From Atherinomorus stipes (Eukaryota > Chordata > Actinopteri > Atheriniformes > Atherinidae): a DNA stretch of 64,000 nt. A program made the translations under genes and the position numbers. Under the pieces are notes generated by a model. It saw only the letters and a program-made list of their open reading frames with translations. It searched no databases and was not told where the DNA came from. This document shows, in pieces, positions 34,867 through 45,550 of the stretch. The DNA lies in contig JALJCO010013447.1 of assembly GCA_023101725.1 (NCBI GenBank), forward strand, positions 441,001-505,000, given 5' to 3'. Positions within the stretch are counted from its first letter, which is position 1. The number at the start of each line of letters is the position of its first letter.

Positions 34867-37519
34867 AGAGACCAGAACCAGCGTAGCGTGGGTCAGAGTT
34901 AACCTGAGAGACCAGAACAAGCGTAGCATGGGTCAGCGTTAACATGAGAGACCAGAACCAGCGTAGCATGGCTCAGAGTTAACATGAGAGACCAGAACCA
35001 GCGTAGCATGGCTCAGAGTTAACGTGAGAGACCAGAACCAGCGTAGCGTGGCTCAGAGTTTACGTGAGAGACCAGAACCAGCGTAGCATGGCTCAGAGTT
35101 AACGTGAGAGACCAGAACCAGCGTAGCATGGCTCAGAGTTAACCTGAGAGACCAGAACCAGCGTAGCATGGCTCAGAGTTAACGTGAGAGACCAGAACCA
35201 GCGTAGCATGGCTCAGAGTTAACGTGAGAGACCAGAACCAGCGTAGCATGGCTCAGAGTTAACGTGAGAGACCAGAACCAGCGTAGCATGGCTCAGAGTT
35301 AACGTGAGAGACCAGAACCAGCGTAGCATGGGTCAGAGTTAACCTGAGAGACCAGAACCAGCGTAGCATGGCTCAGAGTTAACGAGAAGACCAGAGTTCT
35401 GAGAGCAGAACGCGTAGGGCTCAGAGTGACGTGAGAGACCAGAACCAGCGAGCATGGGTCAAGTTAACCTGAGAGACCAGAACCAGCGTAGCATGGCTCA
35501 GAGTTAACCTGAGAGACCAGAACCAGCGTAGCATGGCTCAGAGTTAACGTGAGAGACCAGAACCAGCGTAGCATGGCTCAGAGTTAACGTGAGAGACCAG
35601 AACCAGCGTAGCATGGCTCAGAGTTAACGTGAGAGACCAGAACCAGCGTAGCATGGCTCAGAGTTAACGTGAGAGACCAGAACCAGCGTAGCATGGCTCA
35701 GAGTTAACGTGAGAGACCAGAACCAGCGTAGCATGGCTCAGAGTTAACGTGAGAGACCAGAACCAGCGTAGCATGGCTCAGAGTTAACGTGAGAGACCAG
35801 AACCAGCGTAGCATGGCTCAGAGTTAACGTGAGAGACCAGAACCAGCGTAGCATGGCTCAGAGTTAACGTGAGAGACCAGAACCAGCGTAGCATGGCTCA
35901 GAGTTAACGTGAGAGACCAGAACCAGTGTAGCATGGCTCAGAGTTAACGTGAGAGACCAGAACCAGCGTAGCATGGCTCAGAGTTAACGTGAGAGACCAG
36001 AACCAGCGTAGCATGGCTCAGAGTTAACGTGAGAGACCAGAACCAGCGTAGCATGGCTCAGAGTTAACGTGAGAGACCAGAACCAGCGTAGCATGGCTCA
36101 GAGTTAACGTGAGAGACCAGAACCAGCGTAGCATGGCTCAGAGTTAACGTGAGAGACCAGAACCAGCGTAGCATGGCTCAGAGTTAACGTGAGAGACCAG
36201 AACCAGCGTAGCATGGCTCAGAGTTAACGTGAGAGACCAGAACCAGTGTAGCATGGCTCAGAGTTAACGTGAGAGACCAGAACCAGTGTAGCATGGGTCA
36301 GAGTTAACGTGAGAGACCAGAACCAGTGTAGCGTGGGTCAGAGTTAACGTGAGAGACCAGAACAAGCGTAGCATGGCTCAGAGTTTACGTGAGAGACCAG
36401 AACCAGTGTAGCATGGCTCAGAGTTTACGTGAGAGACCAGAACCAGTGTAGCATGGCTCAGAGTTTACGTGAGAGACCAGAACCAGTGTAGCATGGCTCA
36501 GAGTTAACGTGAGAGACCAGAACCAGCGTAGCATGGCTCAGAGTTAATGTGAGAGACCAGAACCAGCGTAGCATGGCTCAGAGTTTACGTGAGAGACCAG
36601 AACCAGTGTAGCATGGCTCAGAGTTTACGTGAGAGACCAGAACCAGCGTAGCATGGCTCAGAGTTAACGTGAGAGACCAGAACCAGCGTAGCATGGCTCA
36701 GAGTTAACGTGAGAGACCAGAACCAGCGTAGCATGGCTCAGAGTTAACGTGAGAGACCAGAACCAGCGTAGCATGGCTCAGAGTTTACGTGAGAGACCAG
36801 AACCAGTGTAGCATGGCTCAGAGTTTACGTGAGAGACCAGAACCAGCGTAGCGTGGCTCAGAGTTTACGTGAGAGACCAGAACCAGCGTAGCGTGGCTCA
36901 GAGTTTACGTGAGAGACCAGAACCAGCGTAGCGTGGCTCAGAGTTAACGTGAGAGACCAGAACCAGCGTAGCATGGCTCAGAGTTAACGTGAGAGACCAG
37001 AACCAGTGTAGCATGGCTCAGAGTTAACGTGAGAGACCAGAACCAGCGTAGCATGGCTCAGAGTTAACGTGAGAGACCAGAACCAGCGTAGCATGGCTCA
37101 GAGTTAACGTGAGAGACCAGAACCAGCGTAGCATGGCTCAGAGTTAACGTGAGAGACCAGAACCAGCGTAGCATGGCTCAGAGTTAACCTGAGAGACCAG
37201 AACCAGCGTAGCATGGCTCAGAGTTAACGTGAGAGACCAGAACCAGCGTAGCATGGCTCAGAGTTAACGTGAGAGACCAGAACCAGCGTAGCATGGCTCA
37301 GAGTTAACGTGAGAGACCAGAACCAGCGTATCATGGGTCAGAGTTAACCTGAGAGACCAGAACCAGCGTAGCATGGCTCAGAGTTTACGTGAGAGACCAG
37401 AACCAGCGTAGCGTGGCTCAGAGTTTACGTGAGAGACCAGAACCAGCGTAGCGTTGCTCAGAGTTAACGTGAGAGACCAGAACCAGCGTAGCATGGCTCA
37501 GAGTTAACGTGAGAGACCA
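34867..37519. repeat. 40-bp minisatellite in intron 2, about 66 units
   Basis: The unit contains GAGTTAACGTGAGAGACCAG and AACCAGCGTAGCATGGCTCA. Point variants (CCTGAG, TTTACG, AGTGTAG, GCGTGG) are scattered in runs. One damaged unit cluster lies at 35385-35465. It ends about 138 bp from the exon 2 donor. Confidence 0.97.
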
Positions 37520-37657
37520 CGTTCTTCAGTCAAGTTTGCTTTATAAATCACAACTTCTGCGGGAAACCTGGTGCAGACCAGTATCAAGACCAGTTTTGTG
37601 TGAACACGGTTATAAATGAGACCCCTGGTCCGGTACCCCGTCTCCATGGTGTCTCAC

Positions 37658-37731
37658 CTTTCCAGCTTTCCTCGCCACGGCGACGGCGTGGTCCATCACG
37701 TTCTGCCAGACGTCAGCCATGTTGGAGGATT
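37658..37731 (-). CDS. impa1: IMPA1-like exon 2, start codon exon
   Basis: The exon follows the acceptor TGTTTCAG (37732 onward) and ends at AAAG/GTGAGAC (donor at 37657). Eleven bases of 5' UTR precede the ATG at 37720; coding bases are 37658-37720. It gives 21 codons, MADVWQNVMDHAVAVARKAG then K, which align with the N-terminal helix of vertebrate IMPA1 (human form MADPWQECMDYAVTLARQAG by recollection). The phase at the donor is 0 and the next exon opens with GTG GTC TGT (VVC), as in the family. The start is chosen because this ATG is the first in the exon and matches the family start exactly. No break is seen. Confidence 0.93.
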
Positions 37732-37879
37732 CTGAAACACAGGACAGGTCAGACTGGGGTCCTGGTCCCCCCCAGAGGTAACAGATCCCAATTATCAGGG
37801 TTAATAACCAATAGTCACTGATTTCCACTCGGGTAAAAACGAGCGGACCAATGACGCGCGGGAGGCGGGACTTTGCGAC

Positions 37880-37937
37880 ATGTCTTCCTCATCCTCCTCT
37901 CTGACAAAGCCGGCCATTAAACGCGACTCAGCGGCAG
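37880..37937 (+). CDS. Candidate first coding exon of a divergent gene (weak)
   Basis: An ATG at 37880 opens a 19-codon frame, MSSSSSSLTKPAIKRDSAA, that ends at GCAG/GTAATC, a fair 5' splice site. Just upstream are a CCAAT box (GGACCAATGACGCG, near 37847) and a GC box-like GGAGGCGGGAC in locally CpG-rich DNA, arranged as a plus-strand promoter. It sits in intron 1 of the IMPA1-like gene, pointing the other way. I do not recognise the peptide and find no convincing second exon within the window. It may be chance. Confidence 0.2.
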
Positions 37938-38063
37938 GTAATCAGCTGATTTCAGGTGGTGCTGAACGGTCCAATAAATGTGACCCTGACGTAAATATCT
38001 GTGTTTGTACTTTGTGTTGATCCTTTATTTACTCTGCAATACTTTATCATTTACTCTGTTGTA

Positions 38064-38174
38064 TTTTACTCTGTTAAACATGATTATTTATTCTGTAGTA
38101 TTTTACTCTGTTAAACATGATTATTTATTCTGTAGTATTTTACTCTGTTGAACATTATTATTTATTCTGTAGTA
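38064..38174. repeat. 37-bp tandem repeat, 3 copies (intron 1)
   Basis: Copies start with TTTTACTCTGTTAAACAT at 38064, 38101 and 38138. The remaining intron 1 sequence (37732-38530) is ordinary unique DNA. Confidence 0.95.
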
Positions 38175-38530
38175 TTTTACTGTAGTATTTCTTCATTCTT
38201 CAGCAGACTTTTACTACGCAGAGTTTATTTCCCCGTATGACGTCACAGTGTTTCTACACCTTCACGTGGTTTTGTATAATTGTTAAATGCAGTAAATAAA
38301 AAAAAAAGTAAATCAATCGATCAACCTTCCGCTGTCCTCGAATCAGCCAATCAGAGGCGAGAACGGCGCTTCCAGCCTCTCACTGATCCGGATCAGCCTC
38401 AGATCCGTTACCATGGTGATCTGCTCGCTCAGATCCAGACCAGAAGGCCTGCGTGGGACCTGAAGTCCCGTCCAGCGTCCTGGTCCAGGTCTGTAGACAC
38501 AACAAACATGTAAACAACAAACAAACCCAC

Positions 38531-38700
38531 CTGTTGTCGGCCCGCAGATTCTCCGCTCACTTCCGTCTTTCTTCTTCTCCTCCTCTCACTGCCGCGCTAC
38601 TTCCGTCTTTCTTCTTCTCCTCCTCTCACTGCCGCGCTACTTCCGCCTCCGGCTGCTGCGTCCAGAGCCGTGAATCTTCCAGAGTTGCGGGCGTTGCTCA
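38531..38700 (-). promoter_or_regulatory. Probable TATA-less promoter and non-coding exon 1 of the IMPA1-like gene
   Basis: On the minus strand the sequence CGACAACAG is followed by GTGGGT, a good 5' splice site with the exon ending at 38531; the next acceptor on that strand is the one before the start-codon exon (37732). Upstream lie three copies of CGGAAGT, the core of ETS-factor sites, at 38559-38565, 38599-38605 and 38639-38645, exactly 40 bp apart because a 40-bp segment is duplicated in tandem (38559-38598 and 38599-38638). ETS sites in GC-rich DNA without a TATA box are typical of housekeeping promoters. The transcription start is not visible and is placed only roughly at 38600-38700. 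A CCAAT box (AGCCAATCAG) lies near 38345, inside intron 1. Confidence 0.55.
38559..38638. repeat. 40-bp tandem duplication carrying ETS sites
   Basis: Two perfect copies starting ACTTCCGTCTTTCTTCTTCT. A third ACTTCCG follows at 38639. The duplication triples the ETS-type sites of the probable IMPA1 promoter. Confidence 0.95.
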
Positions 38701-38708
38701 GTTCCCGG

Positions 38709-39020
38709 TGTGTGTACTGCATACTCGTGTACTTGTGTGTACTGCATACTCGTGTACTTGTGTTTACTGCATACTCGTGTACTTGTGTTTACTGCATACT
38801 CGTGTACTTGTGAGTACTGCATACTCGTGTACTTGTGAGTACTGCATACTCGTGTACTTGTGTTTACTGCATACTCGTGTACTTGTGTGTACTGCATACT
38901 CGTGTACTTGTGAGTACTGCATACTCGTGTACTTGTGTGTACTGCATACTCGTGTACTTGTGAGTACTGCATACTCGTGTACTTGTGTGTACTGCATACT
39001 CGTGTACTTGTGTGTACAGA
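38709..39020. repeat. 25-bp minisatellite next to the IMPA1 promoter, about 12 units
   Basis: The unit contains ACTGCATACTCGTGTACTTG then TGTGT, TGTTT or TGAGT. It begins within about 60 bp of the last ETS motif. Confidence 0.96.
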
Positions 39021-39070
39021 CTCGTGGGTGCGTGCTGGAAGTCTGCGCTTCTGGAGTTCACATGTATGTT
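39021..39070. other. Short unique spacer between the 25-bp and 19-bp arrays
   Basis: About 50 bp without a recognisable element. Confidence 0.8.
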
Positions 39071-41706
39071 TACCATGTCCAACAGTCTGCATCATGTCCA
39101 ACAGTCTGCATCATGTCCAACAGTCTGCATCATGTCCAACAGTCTGCAGCATGTCCAACAGTCTGCATCATGTCCCACAGTCTGCAGCATGTCCAACAGT
39201 CTGCATAATGTCCAACAGTCTGCAGCATGTCCAACAGTCTGCATCATGTCCCACAGTCTGCATCATGTCCAACAGTCTGCATCATGTCCAACAGTCTGCA
39301 GCATGTCCAACAGTCTGCAGCATGTCCAACAGTCTGCAGCATGTCCAACAGTCTGCAGCATGTCCAACAGTCTGCATCATGTCCAACAGTCTGCAGCATG
39401 TCCAACAATCTGCAGCATGTCCAACAGTCTGCAGCATGTCCAACAGTCTGCAGCATGTCCAACAGTCTGCAGCATGTCCAACAATCTGCAGCATGTCCCA
39501 CAGTCTGCAGCATGTCCAACAGTCTGCATCATGTCCCACAGTCTGCATCATGTCCAACAGTCTGCATCATGTCCCACAGTCTGCAGCATGTCCAACAGTC
39601 TGCATCATGTCCAACAGTCTGCATCATGTCCCACAGTCTGCATCATGTCCAACAGTCTGCATCATGTCCAACAGTCTGCAGCATGTCCAACAGTCTGCAG
39701 CATGTCCCACAGTCTGCAGCATGTCCAACAGTCTGCATCATGTCCCACAGTCTGCATCATGTCCAACAGTCTGCATCATGTCCCACAGTCTGCAGCATGT
39801 CCAACAGTCTGCATCATGTCCCACAGTCTGCATCATGTCCAACAGTCTGCATCATGTCCCACAGTCTGCAGCATGTCCAACAGTCTGCATCATGTCCCAC
39901 AGTCTGCATCATGTCCAACAGTCTGCAGCATGTCCAACAGTCTGCAGCATGTCCAACAGTCTGCAGCATGTCCAACAGTCTGCATCATGTCCCACAGTCT
40001 GCATCATGTCCAACAGTCTGCATCATGTCCCACAGTCTGCATCATATCCAACAGTCTGCATCATGTCCCACAGTCTGCATCATGTCCAACAGTCTGCATC
40101 ATGTCCCACAGTCTGCAGCATGTCCAACAGTCTGCATCATGTCCAACAGTCTGCAGCATGTCCAACAGTCTGCAGCATGTCCCACAGTCTGCAGCATGTC
40201 CAACAGTCTGCATCATGTCCCACAGTCTGCATCATGTCCAACAGTCTGCAGCATGTCCCACAGCCTGCAGCATGTCCAACAGTCTGCAGCATGTCCAACA
40301 GTCTGCATCATGTCCCACAGTCTGCATCATGTCCAACAGTCTGCAGCATGTCCCACAGCCTGCAGCATGTCCAACAGTCTGCAGCATGTCCAACAGTCTG
40401 CAGCATGTCCAACAGTCTGCATCATGTCCCACAGTCTGCAGCATGTCCAACAGTCTGCATCATGTCCAACAGTCTGCATCATGTCCCACAGTCTGCATCA
40501 TGTCCCACAGTCTGCAGCATGTCCCACAGTCTGCATCATGTCCAACAGTCTGCAGCATGTCCAACAGTCTGCAGCATGTCCAACAGCCTGCATCATGTCC
40601 AACAGTCTGCATCATGTCCCACAGTCTGCAGCATGTCCAACAGTCTGCATCATGTCCAACAGTCTGCAGCATGTCCAACAGTCTGCAGCATGTCCCACAG
40701 TCTGCATCATGTCCCACAGTCTGCAGCATGTCCAACAGTCTGCAGCATGTCCAACAGTCTGCATCATGTCCAACAGTCTGCAGCATGTCCAACAGTCTGC
40801 AGCATGTCCCACAGTCTGCATCATGTCCCACAGTCTGCAGCATGTCCCACAGTCTGCATCATGTCCAACAGTCTGCATCATGTCCCACAGTCTGCATCAT
40901 GTCCAACAGTCTGCATCATGTCCCACAGTCTGCAGCATGTCCAACAGTCTGCATCATGTCCAACAGTCTGCAGCATGTCCAACAGTCTGCAGCATGTCCC
41001 ACAGTCTGCAGCATGTCCAACAGTCTGCATCATGTCCCACAGTCTGCATCATGTCCAACAGTCTGCAGCATGTCCCACAGCCTGCAGCATGTCCAACAGT
41101 CTGCAGCATGTCCAACAGTCTGCATCATGTCCCACAGTCTGCATCATGTCCAACAGTCTGCAGCATGTCCCACAGCCTGCAGCATGTCCAACAGTCTGCA
41201 GCATGTCCAACAGTCTGCAGCATGTCCAACAGTCTGCATCATGTCCAACAGTCTGCAGCATGTCCAACAGTCTGCATCATGTCCAACAGTCTGCATCATG
41301 TCCCACAGTCTGCATCATGTCCCACAGTCTGCAGCATGTCCAACAGTCTGCATCATGTCCAACAGTCTGCAGCATGTCCAACAGTCTGCAGCATGTCCAA
41401 CAGCCTGCATCATGTCCAACAGTCTGCATCATGTCCCACAGTCTGCAGCATGTCCAACAGTCTGCATCATGTCCAACAGTCTGCAGCATGTCCAACAGTC
41501 TGCAGCATGTCCCACAGTCTGCATCATGTCCCACAGTCTGCAGCATGTCCAACAGTCTGCATCATGTCCAACAGTCTGCAGCATGTCCAACAGTCTGCAG
41601 CATGTCCCACAGTCTGCATCATGTCCCACAGTCTGCAGCATGTCCAACAGTCTGCAGCATGTCCAACAGTCTGCATCATGTCCAACAGTCTGCAGCATGT
41701 CCAACA
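39071..41706. repeat. 19-bp minisatellite, about 138 units
   Basis: The unit is CAKCATGTCCMACAGTCTG, with two two-state positions (CAGC/CATC and CCAA/CCCA). Long identical strings of variants recur about 817 bp apart (for example near 40230-40450 and 41047-41267), so the array has been copied in blocks of about 43 units. All three plus frames stay open because the unit has no stop codon in any frame. Confidence 0.97.
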
Positions 41707-42130
41707 CGTAACTCAGAGGAGTTTATAACTGACAGCTAACGTTAGCCATGTTAGCAAACAAGCTAGCTTACTGATCCAGCAGGAAAGTCTCCATTTCCGT
41801 GTTTTACTCCGTGGAAAACGTTTATGTGGGTCCATTCAGTGAAGTCTTCACCTAAATTATCTCCAGGTTTTGCTTCTCAGGTCAGTCCTGCTCAGAAACA
41901 GACAACAACATCTGCAGGTTATAAAGCAGCTGCTTCACTCTCCGTCTCCACGGTGTCCCTGCAGCAGCCTGACTGTGTCCACATGCTGCTGCCACACAGA
42001 TCGTATCTGGCAACCTGCGATGGCTCATAGACGTAAATATAATGCCATTATCGAACCCGCTAACATTTATTTTATAAGTATTTTTAAGCTTAATACAATT
42101 TTTCTAGGAAATGTTGTACTTTCATTCTGT
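41707..42130. other. Unassigned unique DNA
   Basis: Ordinary-looking sequence between two arrays, including GCTAACGTTAGC near 41737, a word frequent in fish upstream DNA. A stretch near 41876-41918 has AG before and GT after it, but no coding match. No gene can be supported. It ends at a run of 13 C residues (42133-42145). Confidence 0.6.
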
Positions 42131-42146
42131 AACCCCCCCCCCCCCT

Positions 42147-44088
42147 CAAACGACCCGTGGAGGTCGTCGCGTCTTTCCGGGCCGGTTCTACCTGGACCGG
42201 GCCGTCGGCCCTCAGTAGCATACCTCTGCCCGGGCCCTCGGTAGCGTACCTCCACCCGGGCCCTCAGTAGCGTACCTCCACCCGGGCCCTCAGTAGCGTA
42301 CCTCTGCCCGGGCTCTCAGTAGTGTACCGCTGCCCGGGCCCTCAGTAGCGTACCTCCACCCGGGCCCTCAGTAGCGTACCTCTGCCCGGGCCCTCGGTAG
42401 CGTACCTCCACCCGGGCCCTCAGTAGCGTACCTCCGCCCGGGCCCTCAGTAGCGTACCTCTGCCCGGGCCCTCAGTAGCGTACCTCCGCCCGGGCCCTCA
42501 GTAGCGTACCTCCGCCCGGGCCCTCAGTAGCGTACCTCCGCCCGGGCCCTCAGTAGCGTACCTCTGCCCGGGCCCTCAGTAGCGTACCTCCACCCGGGCC
42601 CTCGGTAGCGTACCTCCACCCGGGCCCTCAGTAGCGTACCTCCACCCGGGCCCTCGGTAGCGTACCTCCACCCGGGCCCTCAGTAGCGTACCTCTGCCCG
42701 GGCCCTCAGTAGCGTACCTCCGCCCGGGCCCTCGGTAGCGTACCTCCACCCGGGCCCTCAGTAGCGTACCTCTGCCCGGGCCCTCAGTAGCGTACCTCCA
42801 CCCGGGCCCTCAGTAGCGTACCTCTGCCCGGGCTCTCAGTAGCGTACCTCTGCCCGGGCCCTCGGTAGCGTACCTCCACCCGGGCCCTCAGTAGCGTACC
42901 TCCACCCGGGCCCTCAGTAGCGTACCTCCGCCCGGGCTCTCAGTAGCGTACCTCTGCCCGGGCTCTCAGTAGCGTACCTCCACCCGGGCCCTCAGTAGCG
43001 TACCTCTACCCGGGCCCTCAGTAGCGTACCTCCACCCGGGCCCTCAGTAGTGTACCTCTGCCCGGGCCCTCAGTAGCGTACCTCTGCCCGGGCCCTCGGT
43101 AGCGTACCTCCACCCGGGCCCTCGGTAGCGTACCTCCGCCTGGGTCCTCAGTAGCGTACCTCCACCCGGGCCCTCAGTAGCGTACCTCTACCCGGGCCCT
43201 CAGTAGCGTACCTCTGCCCGGGCCCTCAGTAGCGTACCTCCACCCGGGCCCTCGGTAGCGTACCTCCGCCTGGGTCCTCTCTTGTGTATCTCCGCCCGGG
43301 CCCTCAGTAGCGTACCTCCACCCGGGCCCTCAGTAGCGTACCTCCACCCGGGCCCTCAGTAGCGTACCTCCACCCGGGACCTCAGTAGCGTACCTTCGCC
43401 CGGGCCCTCAGTAGCGTACCTCTACCCGGGTCCTCTCTTGTGTATCTCCGCCCGGGCCCTCAGTAGTTTACCTCCGCCTGGGTCCTCTCTTGTGTACCTC
43501 CGCCCGGGCCCTCGGTAGCGTACCTCCGCCTGGGTCCTCTCTTGTGTATCTCCGCCCGGGCCCTCAGTAGTTTACCTCCGCCTGGGTCCTCTCTTGTGTA
43601 CCTCCGCCCGGGCCCTCAGTAGTGTACCTCTACCCGGGCCCTCGGTAGCGTACCTCCGCCCGGGCCCTCAGTAGCGTACCTCCGCCTGGGTCCTCTCTTG
43701 TGTACCTCCGCCCGGGCCCTCAGTAGCGTACCTCCACCCGGGCCCTCAGTAGCGTACCTCCACCCGGGACCTCAGTAGCGTACCTCCGCCCGGGCCCTCA
43801 GTAGCGTACCTCTACCCGGGTCCTCTCTTGTGTATCTCCGCCCGGGCCCTCAGTAGTTTACCTCCGCCTGGGTCCTCTCTTGTGTATCTCCGCCCGGGCC
43901 CTCAGTAGTTTACCTCCGCCTGGGTCCTCTCTTGTGTACCTCCGCCCGGGCCCTCAGTAGCGTACCTCTACCCGGGCCCTCGGTAGCGTACCTCCGCCCG
44001 GGCCCTCAGTAGCGTACCTCCACCCGGGCCCTCAGTAGCGTACCTCCGCCTGGGTCCTCTCTTGTGTACCTCCGCCCGGGCCATCAGT
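42147..44088. repeat. 26-bp GC-rich minisatellite, about 74 units
   Basis: The unit is built of CCCGGGCCCTCAGTAGCGTA followed by CCTCCA/CCTCTG. A second unit type, TGGGTCCTCTCTTGTGTACC, is mixed in from about 43265 onward. CCCGGGCCC in each unit holds SmaI-type and ApaI-type palindromes and CpGs. Confidence 0.96.
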
Positions 44089-44283
44089 TTGCTACATTTA
44101 CACTGTCAGGTCTTGATGCTCAGATCGGATTTGCTGCCTGAATCCAATTTTTTCAGTGTTTGGTTACACGTATCTCATAATGTGATCCATATCGGATTTC
44201 TTGCGAGTACACTGTCCTTTCATTTGAAACATCGTGCATGTAGTGTTTACAACACTGTAGGCTGCCAAGTGCTACTGTCGAAA

Positions 44284-44922
44284 ATGGAAATGGAAGATCT
44301 TGATATAGGTCTGATGCTAGGTTTCCGTTACATGAGGAGCTCAACAAACATTGCCAGGATTTGTAGGCAAAGGAGGAGGAAAAGGGCCATCATCGCATCC
44401 TGTGCATACGCTGCAATCATTGCATCCTCGTCAGCCCAGAGGAATGTGTGGGTGCAAGGCAGGTCTCAGGACTGGTGGGAGAATGTTGTGGCCAGTTTCA
44501 ATAATGATCAGTGGGTCAGCATCTTCCGGATGAGCAAGCAAACTTTTGACATGCTATGCAGGAGTTTGTCCCCATTCCTTTCATACCAGGATACCACGTT
44601 TCATCGGGCCATTCCACTGCAAAAGCATGTCGGTGTTGCTCTCTGGTGGTTTGAAACAGGTGCGGGCTATCGCACTTTGGCTCACCTATTTGGCATAAGA
44701 AACGCATCGGTGTGTCTGATCGTCAACAGCTTCTGCCAAGTCGTGCAAGACAAGCTGTGGCATCGATATATACACCTTCCATGAGCCAAAGAGCTACAGG
44801 ACATCCTACAAGGTTTTAAAACCTGCTGGGGGTTCCCTCATTGCGCTGGAGCCATTGACGGGAGCCACATTCCCATCATCGCTCCATCTGAGGAGCGCAC
44901 CGATTACTTTAATTTGATTTTG
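44284..44922 (+). pseudogene. Harbinger transposase (HARBI1-like), N-terminal half, with stop
   Basis: From the ATG at 44284: MEMEDLDIGLMLGFRYM, then QDWWENVVASFNNDQWVSIF, RMSKQTFDMLCRSL, GVALWWFETGAGYRTLAHLF and GIRNASVCLIVNSFC, the helical N-terminal region of HARBI1-type nucleases. TGA at 44782 interrupts the frame; reading beyond it gives CWGFPHCAGAIDGSHIPI, which holds the first catalytic Asp (the D of GAIDGSH) of the DDE_Tnp_4 domain, and ends at DYFN near a plausible donor (GTAAGG, 44923). The exon with the remaining two acidic residues is not in the element. The protein is therefore both interrupted and truncated. Confidence 0.85.
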
Positions 44923-45382
44923 GTAAGGACAAATATAATACATTCAAAGTAACCCAATAAAATTAAATTAATTAAATGAAAAATACTTTATTTATCCCAA
45001 GAGGGAAACTCAAATAGATCCCGGTGGTAAACAGTTTTCCGTTGCCATGGATACACATCATACGTTGTGAAAAAAGCCAAAGATATCAAGAAAAATAAAA
45101 CAAGTGACAAGCACGATGGGGCTCTAAAGCTAAACTTTTATTGTTCCTCATTCTGAGGCAATCACTGCGATCAGGTGTTTTCTGTAATATTCAAAAAGAC
45201 TTGTACACCTGTTGACAGGTGTTTTGGTTCACATTTCACAGGAAAGTTGCTCTAATGTGTCTCGGCCAGTTTTGTTTGTTTTGATTGTTCAGTCATTGTT
45301 TCCTATCACAATTCAAAAGCAATATTTTATTTCACTGAGTTATAATTTTGTAAATTTGGGTATGTCATTAGTATCTTTAGTG

Positions 45383-45550
45383 CAGGGATCACCAATTCCG
45401 GTCCTCGAGGGCCGGTGTCCTGCAAGTATTAGGAGCTGCCCTGCTGCAACACACCTTGTGATGTGTGCAGAGCTTGACATCAAGCTCTGCATAAGTTTGC
45501 TTATTACCCACTGATTGGATTCCGGTGTGTTGCAGCAAGGGAGCTGCACA
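45383..45550 (+). mobile_element. hAT-type non-autonomous element, 3' end lost
   Basis: Starts CAGGGATCACCAATTCCGG followed by TCCTCGAGGGCCGGTGTCC, the terminus of a common fish hAT MITE group. A self-complementary block AGAGCTTGACATCAAGCTCT lies at 45471-45490. The right terminus is missing: the 66-bp array takes over at about 45551. Confidence 0.6.

Larger units (their letters stand above)
1..38660 (-). other. impa1: IMPA1-like inositol monophosphatase gene, 5' two thirds (gene span)
   Basis: Inositol monophosphatase 1 is a cytosolic Mg2+-dependent, lithium-sensitive enzyme that releases free inositol from inositol phosphates and feeds phosphatidylinositol signalling. Six coding exons on the minus strand join in a single open phase (63, 134, 105, 46, 109 and 109 coding bases) and follow the vertebrate IMPA1 order: start MADVWQNVMD, then [16 protein letters not shown], the metal-site motif [41 protein letters not shown] and SLPVHG. 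Wording such as VVYSCVE and the GEESVAAG stretch fits IMPA1 better than IMPA2, by memory of the families. Every exon has GT and AG borders. The exons after SLPVHG (third metal ligand Asp in a WD motif, C-terminus) are not present and must lie left of base 1, beyond the intron 7 array. About 566 coding bases are spread over roughly 34 kb because the long introns are filled with tandem repeats and transposons. Confidence 0.9.

Noticed and set aside
32978..34867. A 629-codon secreted-repeat-like protein (LNLNPSRTGT repeats)
   Set aside because: Starts within a dead reverse-transcriptase fragment and has no partner domain or conserved start; kept only as a minisatellite of coding origin.
37732..37960. 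IMPA1 exon 1 placed in the CpG-rich segment near 37.9 kb
   Set aside because: No usable minus-strand donor was found there, while CAACAG/GTGGGT at 38530 is good and has ETS sites upstream. Not excluded as an alternative start.
39071..41706. CRISPR-like regular short repeats
   Set aside because: Units are contiguous with no unique spacers, and the genome is eukaryotic.
38935..41739. Three overlapping plus frames of 830-930 codons
   Set aside because: The 19-bp unit has no stop in any frame, and all three frames show the same peptide pattern (SNSLQHVQQSAACPTVC), a sign of sequence periodicity, not coding.
41876..41918. A plus-strand exon with AG and GT borders
   Set aside because: The 13- to 14-codon reading is not recognisable and such borders are common by chance.
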